Assembly: GCA_910585995.1 (NCBI GenBank)
Contig: CAJUGG010000046.1
Coordinates: 1-22,236 of the forward strand
Direction of reading: 5' to 3'
Length of the DNA stretch: 22,236 nucleotides
DNA from: an uncultured Lachnospiraceae bacterium
Lineage (GTDB): Bacteria; Bacillota; Clostridia; Lachnospirales; Lachnospiraceae
Below are positions 15,596 through 22,236 of this stretch, piece after piece. Position numbers and translations under genes: made by a program. The notes under the pieces were generated by a model. The model saw only the letters and a list, made by a program, of their open reading frames with translations, did not search any database and was not told where the DNA came from. The stretch's first letter is position 1; every line of letters begins with the position of its first letter.

Positions 15596-16648
15596 ATGAA
15601 AATAGAAAAAAAAGTAATGGCGAATCTGAATAAATGCTATGCCATCGCGCCGCTTGTCTATCAGGGAGAGCCACATCTTTTGGTGGCGGCTGAGAAGCAG
15701 GACCCCTGCTATCTCTTTGATATCGAGGGAAATATGGTGGATAAAGTATGGGACGGTCCCGGAGGCGTGATGAGCATGTCCTGGGTGCCGGGTACAGACG
15801 GACAGTATCTGTCCACGTACAAGTTCTATTCGCCCAACGATTCCAAAGAAGCGAAGATTGTGATCGTGACACCCAGAAAAAAAGGCGACTGGGAAGTACG
15901 CACCTTAGTGAACCTTCCTCATATTCACCGCTTTGATATCCTGGTACGAGACGGACACAGATATCTGATCGCCTGCGCATTAAAATCCGGCCATGAATAC
16001 AAAGAGGACTGGAGTATGCCAGGCAAGGTCTACGCGGCAGAGCTTCCCGAAGATCTCTCTGTCTTTGATGAAGAACATCAGCTAAAACTGACCGTATTAA
16101 AGGATAATATGCTGAAAAACCACGGTTATTACCGGGTGATGAAAGACGGAGTCCCCACGGCTGTGATCTCTTCTAACGAAGGAGTGTTCCGCTTCACACC
16201 GCCGGCAGGCGGGGGGATAGAGTGGTCGATTGAGACGCTTCTGACAGAACCGACCAGTGACGCCACTTTAGTGGACTTAGACGGAGATGGAGAAGAAGAA
16301 CTGTGCACCTTTTCCCCCTTTCATGGAGAAAAAGTACAGATCTTCAAAAAGACAGACGGCACTTATCAAAAAGTATACGAACTTCCAGAAGACGCAGAAT
16401 TTACCCATGCCATCTATGGCGGTGATCTGTGCGGGATTCCATCTTTCGTCGTAGGTCACAGAAAAGGCAAGAGGAATCTGTTTGTCATCCGCTACAACCA
16501 GCAAAAAGGCACGTATGACTACGAAGTGATTGACAAAGACTGCGGTCCGGCTAACGTCTTCCACTATGTCCATGACAAAAAAGACATCCTGATCTCCACC
16601 AACCGGGAGATCGACGAGATCGCGATGTATACCATTACCGAACAATAG
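15596..16648 (+). CDS. Cytosolic beta-propeller-like protein with VCBS/FG-GAP motif, in the ula operon
   Basis: A 350-residue protein I do not recognise as an established ula gene. It has no signal peptide or membrane helix. Repeated short beta-rich segments suggest a propeller, and ATLVDLDGDGEEELCTFSP (near residue 225) has the D-x-D-x-D-G calcium-type loop of VCBS/FG-GAP repeats. Other blades look like PHLLVAAEKQDPCYLFDIEG, RYLIACALKSG and SFVVGHRKGKRNLFVIRY. The ribosome site is weak: AGGAG lies 15 bases before the ATG. It is nine bases after ulaE and before a terminator, so it is probably the last gene of the operon. A role in sugar sensing or lactone handling is possible but unproven. 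Confidence 0.75.
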   Translation: MKIEKKVMANLNKCYAIAPLVYQGEPHLLVAAEKQDPCYLFDIEGNMVDKVWDGPGGVMSMSWVPGTDGQYLSTYKFYSPNDSKEAKIVIVTPRKKGDWEVRTLVNLPHIHRFDILVRDGHRYLIACALKSGHEYKEDWSMPGKVYAAELPEDLSVFDEEHQLKLTVLKDNMLKNHGYYRVMKDGVPTAVISSNEGVFRFTPPAGGGIEWSIETLLTEPTSDATLVDLDGDGEEELCTFSPFHGEKVQIFKKTDGTYQKVYELPEDAEFTHAIYGGDLCGIPSFVVGHRKGKRNLFVIRYNQQKGTYDYEVIDKDCGPANVFHYVHDKKDILISTNREIDEIAMYTITEQ

Positions 16649-16690
16649 ATCATAGGCTTCGCCAGCAGACCTATTGTCCGGAACAATAAG

Positions 16691-16731
16691 AATCTGCACA
16701 AGAAGAAAAGAAAACTCTTGTGCAGATTTTC
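16691..16731 (+). terminator. Terminator of the ula operon
   Basis: A 13-bp perfect stem, AATCTGCACAAGA (16691-16703) with TCTTGTGCAGATT (16716-16728), has a 12-base purine-rich loop and a trailing TTTT. It is about 43 bases past the last ula-operon stop. Confidence 0.85.
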
Positions 16732-16775
16732 TGAAAAAGTTTCTAAGAAAATTTTGGAAAAAATGATAAAGACTA

Positions 16776-16804
16776 TTTACAAATGATAAAAAAAGATGTA
16801 TAAT
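16776..16804 (+). promoter_or_regulatory. Promoter of tRNA-Pro
   Basis: TTTACA (16776-16781) and TATAAT (16799-16804) are 17 bases apart, a near-consensus sigma-A promoter 35 bases before the tRNA. Confidence 0.85.
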
Positions 16805-16838
16805 GTCTAAGTTCGCAGTTAATAGTTTCAGAACATAT

Positions 16839-16912
16839 CGATGCGTGGCTCAGCTTGGTAGAGCGCTGCGTTCGGGACGCAGAGGTCGCAGGTTCAAATC
16901 CTGTCGCATCGA
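16839..16912 (+). tRNA. tRNA-Pro (CGG), probable integration target
   Basis: The cloverleaf has acceptor CGATGCG/CGCATCG with discriminator A and D arm GCTC...GAGC. The anticodon stem CTGCG/CGCAG carries loop TTCGGGA (anticodon CGG), and the T arm is GCAGG-TTCAAAT-CCTGT. CCA is not encoded. A tyrosine integrase gene ends about 110 bases past its 3' end, which marks this tRNA as the likely attachment site of the element to the right. Confidence 0.95.
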
Positions 16913-16927
16913 TTCCTTGGCAGGGGC

Positions 16928-16970
16928 GCCGGAAAGCCGTGATGGTAGCGGGTTTCCGGTTCTTTTTTTG
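16928..16970 (+). terminator. Terminator after tRNA-Pro
   Basis: CCGGAAA (16929-16935) pairs with TTTCCGG (16953-16959) and is followed by TTC and T7. It ends the tRNA transcript and lies within the presumed left end of the integrated element. Confidence 0.75.
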
Positions 16971-17024
16971 CCCTTTGCCCATATGGGTAAAACAGGCTTA
17001 AAATAGGCTGTTCTACAAAGCGTT

Positions 17025-18272
17025 CTACAAAATATCAGAACGGAAAAGTTTTGCGGCTTCTGATGACATCAAATTCATATCTTCTCCTACAACATTCAAG
17101 TTCTGCCTGTCATAGTGAGCATAGATATTCATGGTGGTCTGAACATCAGAATGGCCGAGCCAATATTGGAGCTGTTTAACATTCCATCCCCGGTTGATTG
17201 TCATGGAAGCACAAGAGTGACGAAGTTTATGCAGTGAAATCTCTGGACGTCCGTACTTTTTCATAGCCTTGGTAAATTGCTTGGATAGCAGATCAGGGTC
17301 ATAGCAGCTCCCGTCTTCTTTGGTGAATATATAGTCTCCTGTATTTTTGTAGGTATTTCCAAAAAAAGCACAGTAGCTGTCTTGCTCTTTTTTTACCTGT
17401 AGAAGACATTTGTAAGCACCATCAAACAATGGAAGTCGTCTATGGCTGCTTTTGGTTTTTGTGGCTTCTTTTTCAATGATGGATTTTACTTTCACCACTG
17501 TATTCTGAATGGATATGGTTTTTTTCTGAAAATCTACAGCAGACCATTTCAAGCCCAAAAGTTCAGAGCGGCGTATGCCGAGATATGCGCCAAAAAATGC
17601 GATTGGAAGCAACCTGGGATATTCCTTTGAGAGAAATTTTAGTAGTGAAGTTACTTCATCTTCTGTCAGAAAGAGTTGTTCCTCTTCAAAATCACTGTTA
17701 CGTTTTCCTTTGACAGTCACAGGAGTTACCGGGTTTTGTGAAATCAGACCATCAATCATGGCTTGATTGAATATGGAGACCAAAATACTGCGTCTGCTGC
17801 GTACGGTTCGTATAGAAAGAGGTTCCTGGCAGCCAGTTTTTTTATTGATTTTTCCATGCGCCAATTCATATTGAAGGTACTGATCAATGATTCGTGAAGA
17901 TACCTCACAGACTTTTAACTTCTTAGATTCAAAGAACTCTTTGATATGTGTGAGCCGATAGAGGTATCCTTCATAGGTACTAGCCTCTAGCTCTTTTTTC
18001 TTGTTATGTATCCACAGATCCATATAATCAGTCAGCAGGATATTGCGGTCAATATCAGGATTGATGTCCTCTTCCTGATATTCTAGATATGAATATTGGG
18101 CAAGGATTTTGGGAATTTTTGCTTTTGCCTGCTTTTTGTTTCCCTTAGCTATAAGACCAGTTGGAATCCATTTCTGTTTCCAGTTCTTGGTAATTGCATC
18201 CTTATAACTAAGACGAATGTATAAATAAGATGCTCCGGTTTTTGTTACTTTTTCTACAATAGTGCCTGTCAT
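17025..18272 (-). CDS. int: Tyrosine recombinase (integrase)
   Basis: A 415-residue site-specific recombinase. The N-terminal ~65 residues look like an arm-binding domain (TKTGASYLYIRLSYK), and ~78-180 is the SAM-like core-binding domain. The catalytic domain has all active residues: Arg in LGIRRSEL (~234), Lys in TKTKSSHRR, HxxR in LHKLRHS (~348-351), His in WLGHS (~374) and Tyr in NIYAHY (~384). The start at 18272 follows AAAGGAG by eight bases. An upstream ATG at 18326 lies in a palindrome. Its stop is next to tRNA-Pro. It most resembles integrases of Firmicutes conjugative and mobilisable elements and temperate phages. Confidence 0.95.
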   Translation of the reverse strand: MTGTIVEKVTKTGASYLYIRLSYKDAITKNWKQKWIPTGLIAKGNKKQAKAKIPKILAQYSYLEYQEEDINPDIDRNILLTDYMDLWIHNKKKELEASTYEGYLYRLTHIKEFFESKKLKVCEVSSRIIDQYLQYELAHGKINKKTGCQEPLSIRTVRSRRSILVSIFNQAMIDGLISQNPVTPVTVKGKRNSDFEEEQLFLTEDEVTSLLKFLSKEYPRLLPIAFFGAYLGIRRSELLGLKWSAVDFQKKTISIQNTVVKVKSIIEKEATKTKSSHRRLPLFDGAYKCLLQVKKEQDSYCAFFGNTYKNTGDYIFTKEDGSCYDPDLLSKQFTKAMKKYGRPEISLHKLRHSCASMTINRGWNVKQLQYWLGHSDVQTTMNIYAHYDRQNLNVVGEDMNLMSSEAAKLFRSDIL

Positions 18273-18304
18273 GAAATATCTCCTTTCTTCTTTACACAGA
18301 CGAC

Positions 18305-18346
18305 AGGCGTGATATAATGAAGTCATGATTATATTATATCACGCCT
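18305..18346. repeat. Palindrome between xis and int
   Basis: Perfect 14-base arms AGGCGTGATATAAT (18305-18318) and ATTATATCACGCCT (18333-18346) flank 14 bases. It lies in the 86-base gap between the excisionase stop and the int start. It contains TATAAT-like boxes on both strands and has no T run after it. It may be an operator or an RNA hairpin that separates xis and int expression. Confidence 0.75.
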
Positions 18347-18358
18347 AAGATCAGGTGA

Positions 18359-18535
18359 CTACTTATTTTCCCGCAGGAAATGAATAACATCTACTTTACG
18401 GATGAAGTAGTTGCCTCCAATTTTCCGAGAGGGTATGGTGCCAGAATGGATTAAATGGTACATTTTGGTTCGTCCAATCTGAAGCATTTGGCATAATTGT
18501 AATGGACGGACAACATCTGGATAATTTTCAAACAT
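18359..18535 (-). CDS. Excisionase-type helix-turn-helix protein
   Basis: A 58-residue DNA-binding protein. The sequence RPLQLCQMLQIGRTKMYHLI, then SGTIPSRKIGGNYFIRKVDVIHFL, is the MerR-like winged helix of the excisionase (helix_turn_helix_17, AlpA-like) family. Such proteins bend attachment-site DNA and steer the integrase toward excision. The ribosome site AGGAGG precedes the ATG. It lies just 11 bases after the DUF927-like gene and upstream of int, so the three minus-strand genes probably form one operon. Confidence 0.9.
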   Translation of the reverse strand: MFENYPDVVRPLQLCQMLQIGRTKMYHLIHSGTIPSRKIGGNYFIRKVDVIHFLRENK

Positions 18536-18546
18536 AGTAGTTCCTC

Positions 18547-20283
18547 CTAAGCTTTGCTTTTTACTTCTTCAACAATGCGTTCTAAATCGTTAAAATAAAT
18601 GTGATAGTAACGCTTGGATTCGCAGGATAAACATATGGTAGCTTTTCCTTCTGTGTCTTTTTTGACTAAATTATAGCCAGATAACTGTTTGCTAAAAGCC
18701 TTTTTTGTGGCTTCAGGGTAGATAGAGGTAAGCAGTTGCAGAGCAATGTTTGGGTCAATACAAAGAACATCTTCTGTACCTTCTTGGAGAAAACCGATAG
18801 CGGCTTCCCCATATTCCCAATAGCCTTCTTCTTTGGCTCGTTTAAGATCTTCTTTGTAGTCATCTTCGCCTTCAGGAAGATCGCTTAATCTTGCAAAGTA
18901 CGTGGTCACTTGGTCATAGAAGGCAATAAGATATTTGGTGTTTTCTAAGTCTCGCTCTGTATCTGCAATTTCATGAAGCTGATTGGAGCATGTGTTGCGT
19001 ATACATTGATAGAAAATATCCGTCCAGTTTTTCAGATATCTTAAAGGAAGTTGTACTTCCTGCTTCAGATATAATTCTATGATATGTGCAACGGCAAATA
19101 ACTGACATAAATTTGTATTGATACGATAAGAAGAGTTAGAGTTGACTCTACAAATGTCATTTTGCGGGTTGGCGTGCTCTGCTTGCAATCTCTTAAGAAC
19201 TTCTTGCTGGTTATTGGCGACAAAGGTAGTAAAATGGTAAGCGAAGGTTTCCATGACTTTTTCAGAGTATTCTAACTCTTGACATGTATGTAAACTTTGC
19301 GGTGATATTTTTTCCATGGGCAGCTCTATGACCCGATTTCTGGTAGAAGTGTTTTTAAGGGTATATTCTGCGGTGATAATAGCAGAATTGCAAAATTCTA
19401 TTTCTTCAAGGGCACGTCCTTGGTGAAGAACAAGTTTACCAGAATCGACAATCATTTGACAGAGGTTAGAGACGGTTTCCTCATTGCGGAGCATAATTGA
19501 TTTTCGATCACTTTTGTTCATATCATCTATGATGACAGGAATATCTTTGTGATTTATTACAAAGTCCCGTATAGATGTAGGTGAGGAGGAAAGTGCTATC
19601 ATGTTAGCTCCAGGACCATGTACAGCTGCTAGCAGCTTGGCAAGGGAAGTTTTAAAAAGACTGGATTTGCCATACAAGAAGATGATTAATGGAGAGAATC
19701 CAGTTTGATGAAGCAGAGTTCCTAACAGTCCGGCTGCAGTTCCAAGTAAAAGAATGGGAGGGACATTTTCCGACAATGTTAAAAACTGCCAAAGATGTTG
19801 GGAATTGGTATAAGCATTGTTGGAAGAAAGACAGATTGCAGGTGTGTCTGGTTCTATATATAAAGAGGCTTCACTAGTTCTGCAGATGGTTGTCCCCATG
19901 CAATAGATATAATTGGATGCGATAGTATTCCAACCATTAGAAACTTGATAAAGCTCACGAACCTCTGCTTCGAGAATCTGTTTGCGGATAAAATTAGTGA
20001 TTGGCTTTTTTTGACCGCCAAAGCAGGCTGGGGTAGGATAAAAAGATTGTTTTTCAAAGTCCTTATCCTCTACAGAGATCATCATGCTCTTTTGGTCTTT
20101 GAAGTAGAAGACTATTGCATAGGAAGTATGTCGGCTTCTGCCTTTGATTTTCACATCTACAGATGCTACTACAGGTACGAAGTTTGCCATTTCTTTGTCT
20201 CCTTTTCTGATAGAATAACTGTTTACGTCGATGGTATAACCATCAGGCAGGAAGTAGGACAAGTTACGAAGTTCTGTCTCCAT
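18547..20283 (-). CDS. P-loop ATPase/replication-like protein, DUF927 type
   Basis: A 578-residue protein resembling DUF927 proteins, which are found on phages, islands and plasmids and resemble primase-linked helicases. An N-terminal beta-rich region (~1-165, with SNGWNTIASNYIYCMG) is followed by an ATPase domain. The Walker A-like loop is LYGKSSLFKTSLAKLL (~204-219), and the acidic Walker B-like strand is PVIIDDMN (~249-256). ALEEIEFCNSAIITAEYTL and NTSTRNRVIELPM fit sensor regions. The last ~190 residues are helical and may be a DNA-binding or partner domain. The start follows AAAGGAG by seven bases. A replication or maintenance role for the element is inferred. Confidence 0.78.
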   Translation of the reverse strand: METELRNLSYFLPDGYTIDVNSYSIRKGDKEMANFVPVVASVDVKIKGRSRHTSYAIVFYFKDQKSMMISVEDKDFEKQSFYPTPACFGGQKKPITNFIRKQILEAEVRELYQVSNGWNTIASNYIYCMGTTICRTSEASLYIEPDTPAICLSSNNAYTNSQHLWQFLTLSENVPPILLLGTAAGLLGTLLHQTGFSPLIIFLYGKSSLFKTSLAKLLAAVHGPGANMIALSSSPTSIRDFVINHKDIPVIIDDMNKSDRKSIMLRNEETVSNLCQMIVDSGKLVLHQGRALEEIEFCNSAIITAEYTLKNTSTRNRVIELPMEKISPQSLHTCQELEYSEKVMETFAYHFTTFVANNQQEVLKRLQAEHANPQNDICRVNSNSSYRINTNLCQLFAVAHIIELYLKQEVQLPLRYLKNWTDIFYQCIRNTCSNQLHEIADTERDLENTKYLIAFYDQVTTYFARLSDLPEGEDDYKEDLKRAKEEGYWEYGEAAIGFLQEGTEDVLCIDPNIALQLLTSIYPEATKKAFSKQLSGYNLVKKDTEGKATICLSCESKRYYHIYFNDLERIVEEVKSKA

Positions 20284-20428
20284 TTTGGTACTCCTTTCGT
20301 TATTATGTTAAGTTTTGACAGAAGTATAGCACTGGAACGATTTAAAGTCCCGGAAGATTTATGAGAAGAGAAATTGCAAAAAATGCGCTAAAATAAAGGT
20401 TTTTACAGAATTCCAAAGAGGAGACTTT
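20284..20428. promoter_or_regulatory. Divergent regulatory region between the DUF927-like gene and the unknown gene
   Basis: These 145 bases must hold both divergent promoters. TTGACA at about 20315 on the plus strand and TAAAAT at 20389-20394 are visible, but neither has a properly spaced partner. On the minus strand CATAAT-like boxes lie near the ATPase start. I see no clear operator palindrome. Confidence 0.4.
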
Positions 20429-22030
20429 ATGAAAAAAAATATTGATTATGAAGAATTATACTCTCAGTTTGAATATGAATGTTATGATATACTGAAGAAG
20501 ATTGCAAATAAAGTGGAAAAAAATGGGTTACATTCGCCAATAGAGACAGTGATACACAATATAAGTATTACTCAAACCCCTGTCTCGCCGTCTGATAAAA
20601 GATTGATTAAAGATTTAGAAACTTTAAAAAATATACTTTCAGAATCAAAGTTAAATGAGAGACTTAAATGCAATTCTGTAATGATTTTTATTGCATCTGC
20701 TGTATGGTATAAAAGAGATGAGCTGAAGACCCTTCAATGTGAAAGAGAAGAAACAAGCTATAGATATTTTGTTAGATTGGCAACTATGTTTTATGAAGTA
20801 GGTCGTCAGCGTTATATGAACAAAAAAGAAAAAGAAATTATAGAAATGATACTTGCCATTATTTGGAAGTATTTTCATTCTGAAAATGAGAGCAAAGACT
20901 TAGGTTTAAATTTTCAAGATAAAATACATATTTTGCATCTAACTTCGAGATTAGATCTATTAAATTGTCTGTACGAAGAAAAGGAACTAAATAATGGAGA
21001 TATTGTTTATAAATCATATCCGATTATTACAGTGTGGGCATTGGAGAAATGTTTTGAGGGTTTTTGCCATGAACGATATAGTATCCGGTCATTGGTGGAA
21101 AGGTTTCTGTCGGCGGATGTGGAGAATATTGAGAGCGAAGAGCGAAGATTTAGTAAGTGCTATAGTAATAATTTCAAAAATAACTGGGTTAAGGAGATGG
21201 AAGGAGTAATTGATGCGGAAAAAAATTCCTTAATACCTGTTACGCGTGTGGCAAATGTTGAATTATTATATTTTGCCTCATTGAGTGATAATTTGTTTAA
21301 AAAGCAATCCCTTGGCAGTGAAAGACACGAATTTGCTAAGAAGTACATTAAGCGTATATCTGGACAAGATTTAGAGGTATTTTTATATATTGAACAGGCC
21401 CGTATTCTTCTAGCGTTATGTGGATGTTATAAAATATCAAATAAATTATTAAATTGTGCAGATTATAAATTGATTGATAAAATAGTAAGTTATTTGGATA
21501 AACCAGTACAGATAGGAGGAAAAGAAATATATGTATCAAATCCTATTGTTGATAACTGGATTTATGTATGCCATATTGCTAGTCGCTTATTTGAGCTTGC
21601 AAAAGATAGGAAAAAACTCTCGATATCAAGAAAAGAGTTTATTTCAAGTTATGCTGCTAAAATAGAAGGAGTACGTCCTTTTCCGGTAAAACTCCAATAT
21701 TTTTTGGATAATGAAAAGTTTATTGCGGCAATAAATGAAAATCTGTGGCAAGATTCAAAAGATCAAGATAATCAGTCACACGTTTATTCAGAAAATTCTT
21801 GGCTGGGACAACAATGTATGACTCTTGATATGTACATAAGAGAAACACTAAAACATTTTGCGGATAAGTGCCAAAAGATCAGTCAGGATACCGAGGTAAT
21901 ACCAGATGATATAATCTTGGGGATTATAGGAGACAACTTTAAAAAAGGTTATATAGAGCGAACACTACATCCAGGATATGAACGATATATGAAGGTAGCT
22001 ATTGAGCTTGTGTATTCGTTACATAACTAA
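20429..22030 (+). CDS. Large protein of unknown function, accessory gene of the element
   Basis: A 533-residue protein with no motif I recognise. The start follows AGAGGAG, so the frame looks real. The composition is AT-rich with many Lys, Glu, Ile and Asn, clearly unlike the ula and VanW genes, which suggests separate origin. It appears largely helical, without a signal peptide or clear membrane spans. Scattered cysteines (for example FIASAVWYKRDELKTLQCEREE, ILLALCGCYKISNKLLNC) do not form a zinc motif. It diverges from the int-xis-ATPase operon, the usual cargo position in such islands. A defence or host-interaction role is possible, but nothing in the sequence proves it. Confidence 0.85.
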   Translation: MKKNIDYEELYSQFEYECYDILKKIANKVEKNGLHSPIETVIHNISITQTPVSPSDKRLIKDLETLKNILSESKLNERLKCNSVMIFIASAVWYKRDELKTLQCEREETSYRYFVRLATMFYEVGRQRYMNKKEKEIIEMILAIIWKYFHSENESKDLGLNFQDKIHILHLTSRLDLLNCLYEEKELNNGDIVYKSYPIITVWALEKCFEGFCHERYSIRSLVERFLSADVENIESEERRFSKCYSNNFKNNWVKEMEGVIDAEKNSLIPVTRVANVELLYFASLSDNLFKKQSLGSERHEFAKKYIKRISGQDLEVFLYIEQARILLALCGCYKISNKLLNCADYKLIDKIVSYLDKPVQIGGKEIYVSNPIVDNWIYVCHIASRLFELAKDRKKLSISRKEFISSYAAKIEGVRPFPVKLQYFLDNEKFIAAINENLWQDSKDQDNQSHVYSENSWLGQQCMTLDMYIRETLKHFADKCQKISQDTEVIPDDIILGIIGDNFKKGYIERTLHPGYERYMKVAIELVYSLHN

Positions 22031-22127
22031 AAACTTTATTTTTGGTTAGATATCCACTATTTTTAATTAAAATACCACCTTTTTCACAATTTTATAAGGA
22101 AAAAGAAGGAGGTTTAGATATTTTATA

Positions 22128-22168
22128 AAAAGGGGGCAACTATGATTGCATATACAGTTGTCCCTTTT
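22128..22168. terminator. Possible bidirectional terminator downstream of the unknown gene
   Basis: AAAAGGGGGCAACT (22128-22141) pairs with AGTTGTCCCTTTT (22156-22168) as a 13-bp stem with one bulge and a 14-base loop. T-rich sequence flanks it on both strands, more clearly on the minus strand (CCCCCTTTTT). It could end transcripts from either side. Confidence 0.55.
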
Positions 22169-22236
22169 ACGCCTCATAAATCAAGTATTTATATTTGAAT
22201 TTTTTACAAAATTTTCAAAAGATTCTTTTTCAATTC

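Larger units (their letters stand above)
16905..22236. mobile_element. Left end of an integrative element inserted at tRNA-Pro
   Basis: The integrase gene lies directly next to the 3' end of tRNA-Pro, transcribed toward it. It is followed by an excisionase, a P-loop DUF927-like protein and a divergent AT-rich unknown gene. This order is typical of small islands and satellites. The left boundary is taken as the 3' acceptor part of the tRNA and is approximate. No second copy of the tRNA end is present up to 22236, so the right boundary is outside the window or not recognisable. Confidence 0.75.

Noticed and set aside
22142..22198. An 18-codon frame after GGGGG near the window end
   Set aside because: It starts in the loop of the terminator-like hairpin and includes the hairpin's right arm. 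It is too short to support.

Overview
The window looks like the chromosome of a gut-type Lachnospiraceae (Clostridia, Firmicutes). This is inferred from AGGAGG ribosome sites before nearly every gene, AT-rich sigma-A style promoters, tRNA genes without an encoded CCA end, the VanW, SleB and DUF4080 gene families, and close spacing of same-strand genes. I cannot name the species from the sequence alone.

Layout. (1) 28-157: a tRNA-Gly(GCC) with its terminator, then a mostly non-coding stretch to 635. (2) 636-3732: a tight housekeeping set of a cobalamin-binding-type radical SAM protein (DUF4080 type), endonuclease III (nth), a DEDDh 3'-5' exonuclease and a 33-residue membrane peptide. The first three genes overlap by 4 bases at each junction. 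(3) 3733-4266: a tandem array of five strong hairpins spaced 104/105 bp apart, joined by two alternating linker types. (4) 4278-9053: a cell-envelope group made of a secreted VanW protein, an AIR-synthase/HypE-like protein, the tRNA methyltransferase TrmL and a secreted coiled-coil SleB-type cell-wall hydrolase. It is closed by a 26-bp terminator hairpin. (5) 9239-16648: an L-ascorbate (ula-type) PTS operon: UlaG lactonase, EIIA, EIIC, EIIB, a HAD phosphatase, a DeoR-family regulator, UlaE 3-epimerase and an unfamiliar cytosolic beta-propeller-like protein. It is preceded by a near-consensus promoter and a 16-bp-arm palindrome whose half-site recurs four times. A 113-bp inverted-repeat element sits between the EIIC and EIIB genes. 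(6) 16776-22236: a tRNA-Pro(CGG) with promoter and terminator, and against its 3' end the left end of an integrated element. The element carries, on the minus strand, a P-loop DUF927-like protein, a 58-residue excisionase and a tyrosine integrase. Divergent from these is an AT-rich 533-residue gene of unknown function.

How it fits together. The ula genes would import L-ascorbate as its 6-phosphate, open the lactone (UlaG) and run the 3-epimerase step (UlaE). The decarboxylase (UlaD) and the 4-epimerase (UlaF) are absent from the window. The HAD and propeller genes occupy places in the operon where those enzymes might be expected, which makes this the main metabolic puzzle. The tRNA-Pro element looks like a compact integrative island. 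Its right end is not visible, so the island probably continues beyond the window. The 533-residue protein is the leading unknown.
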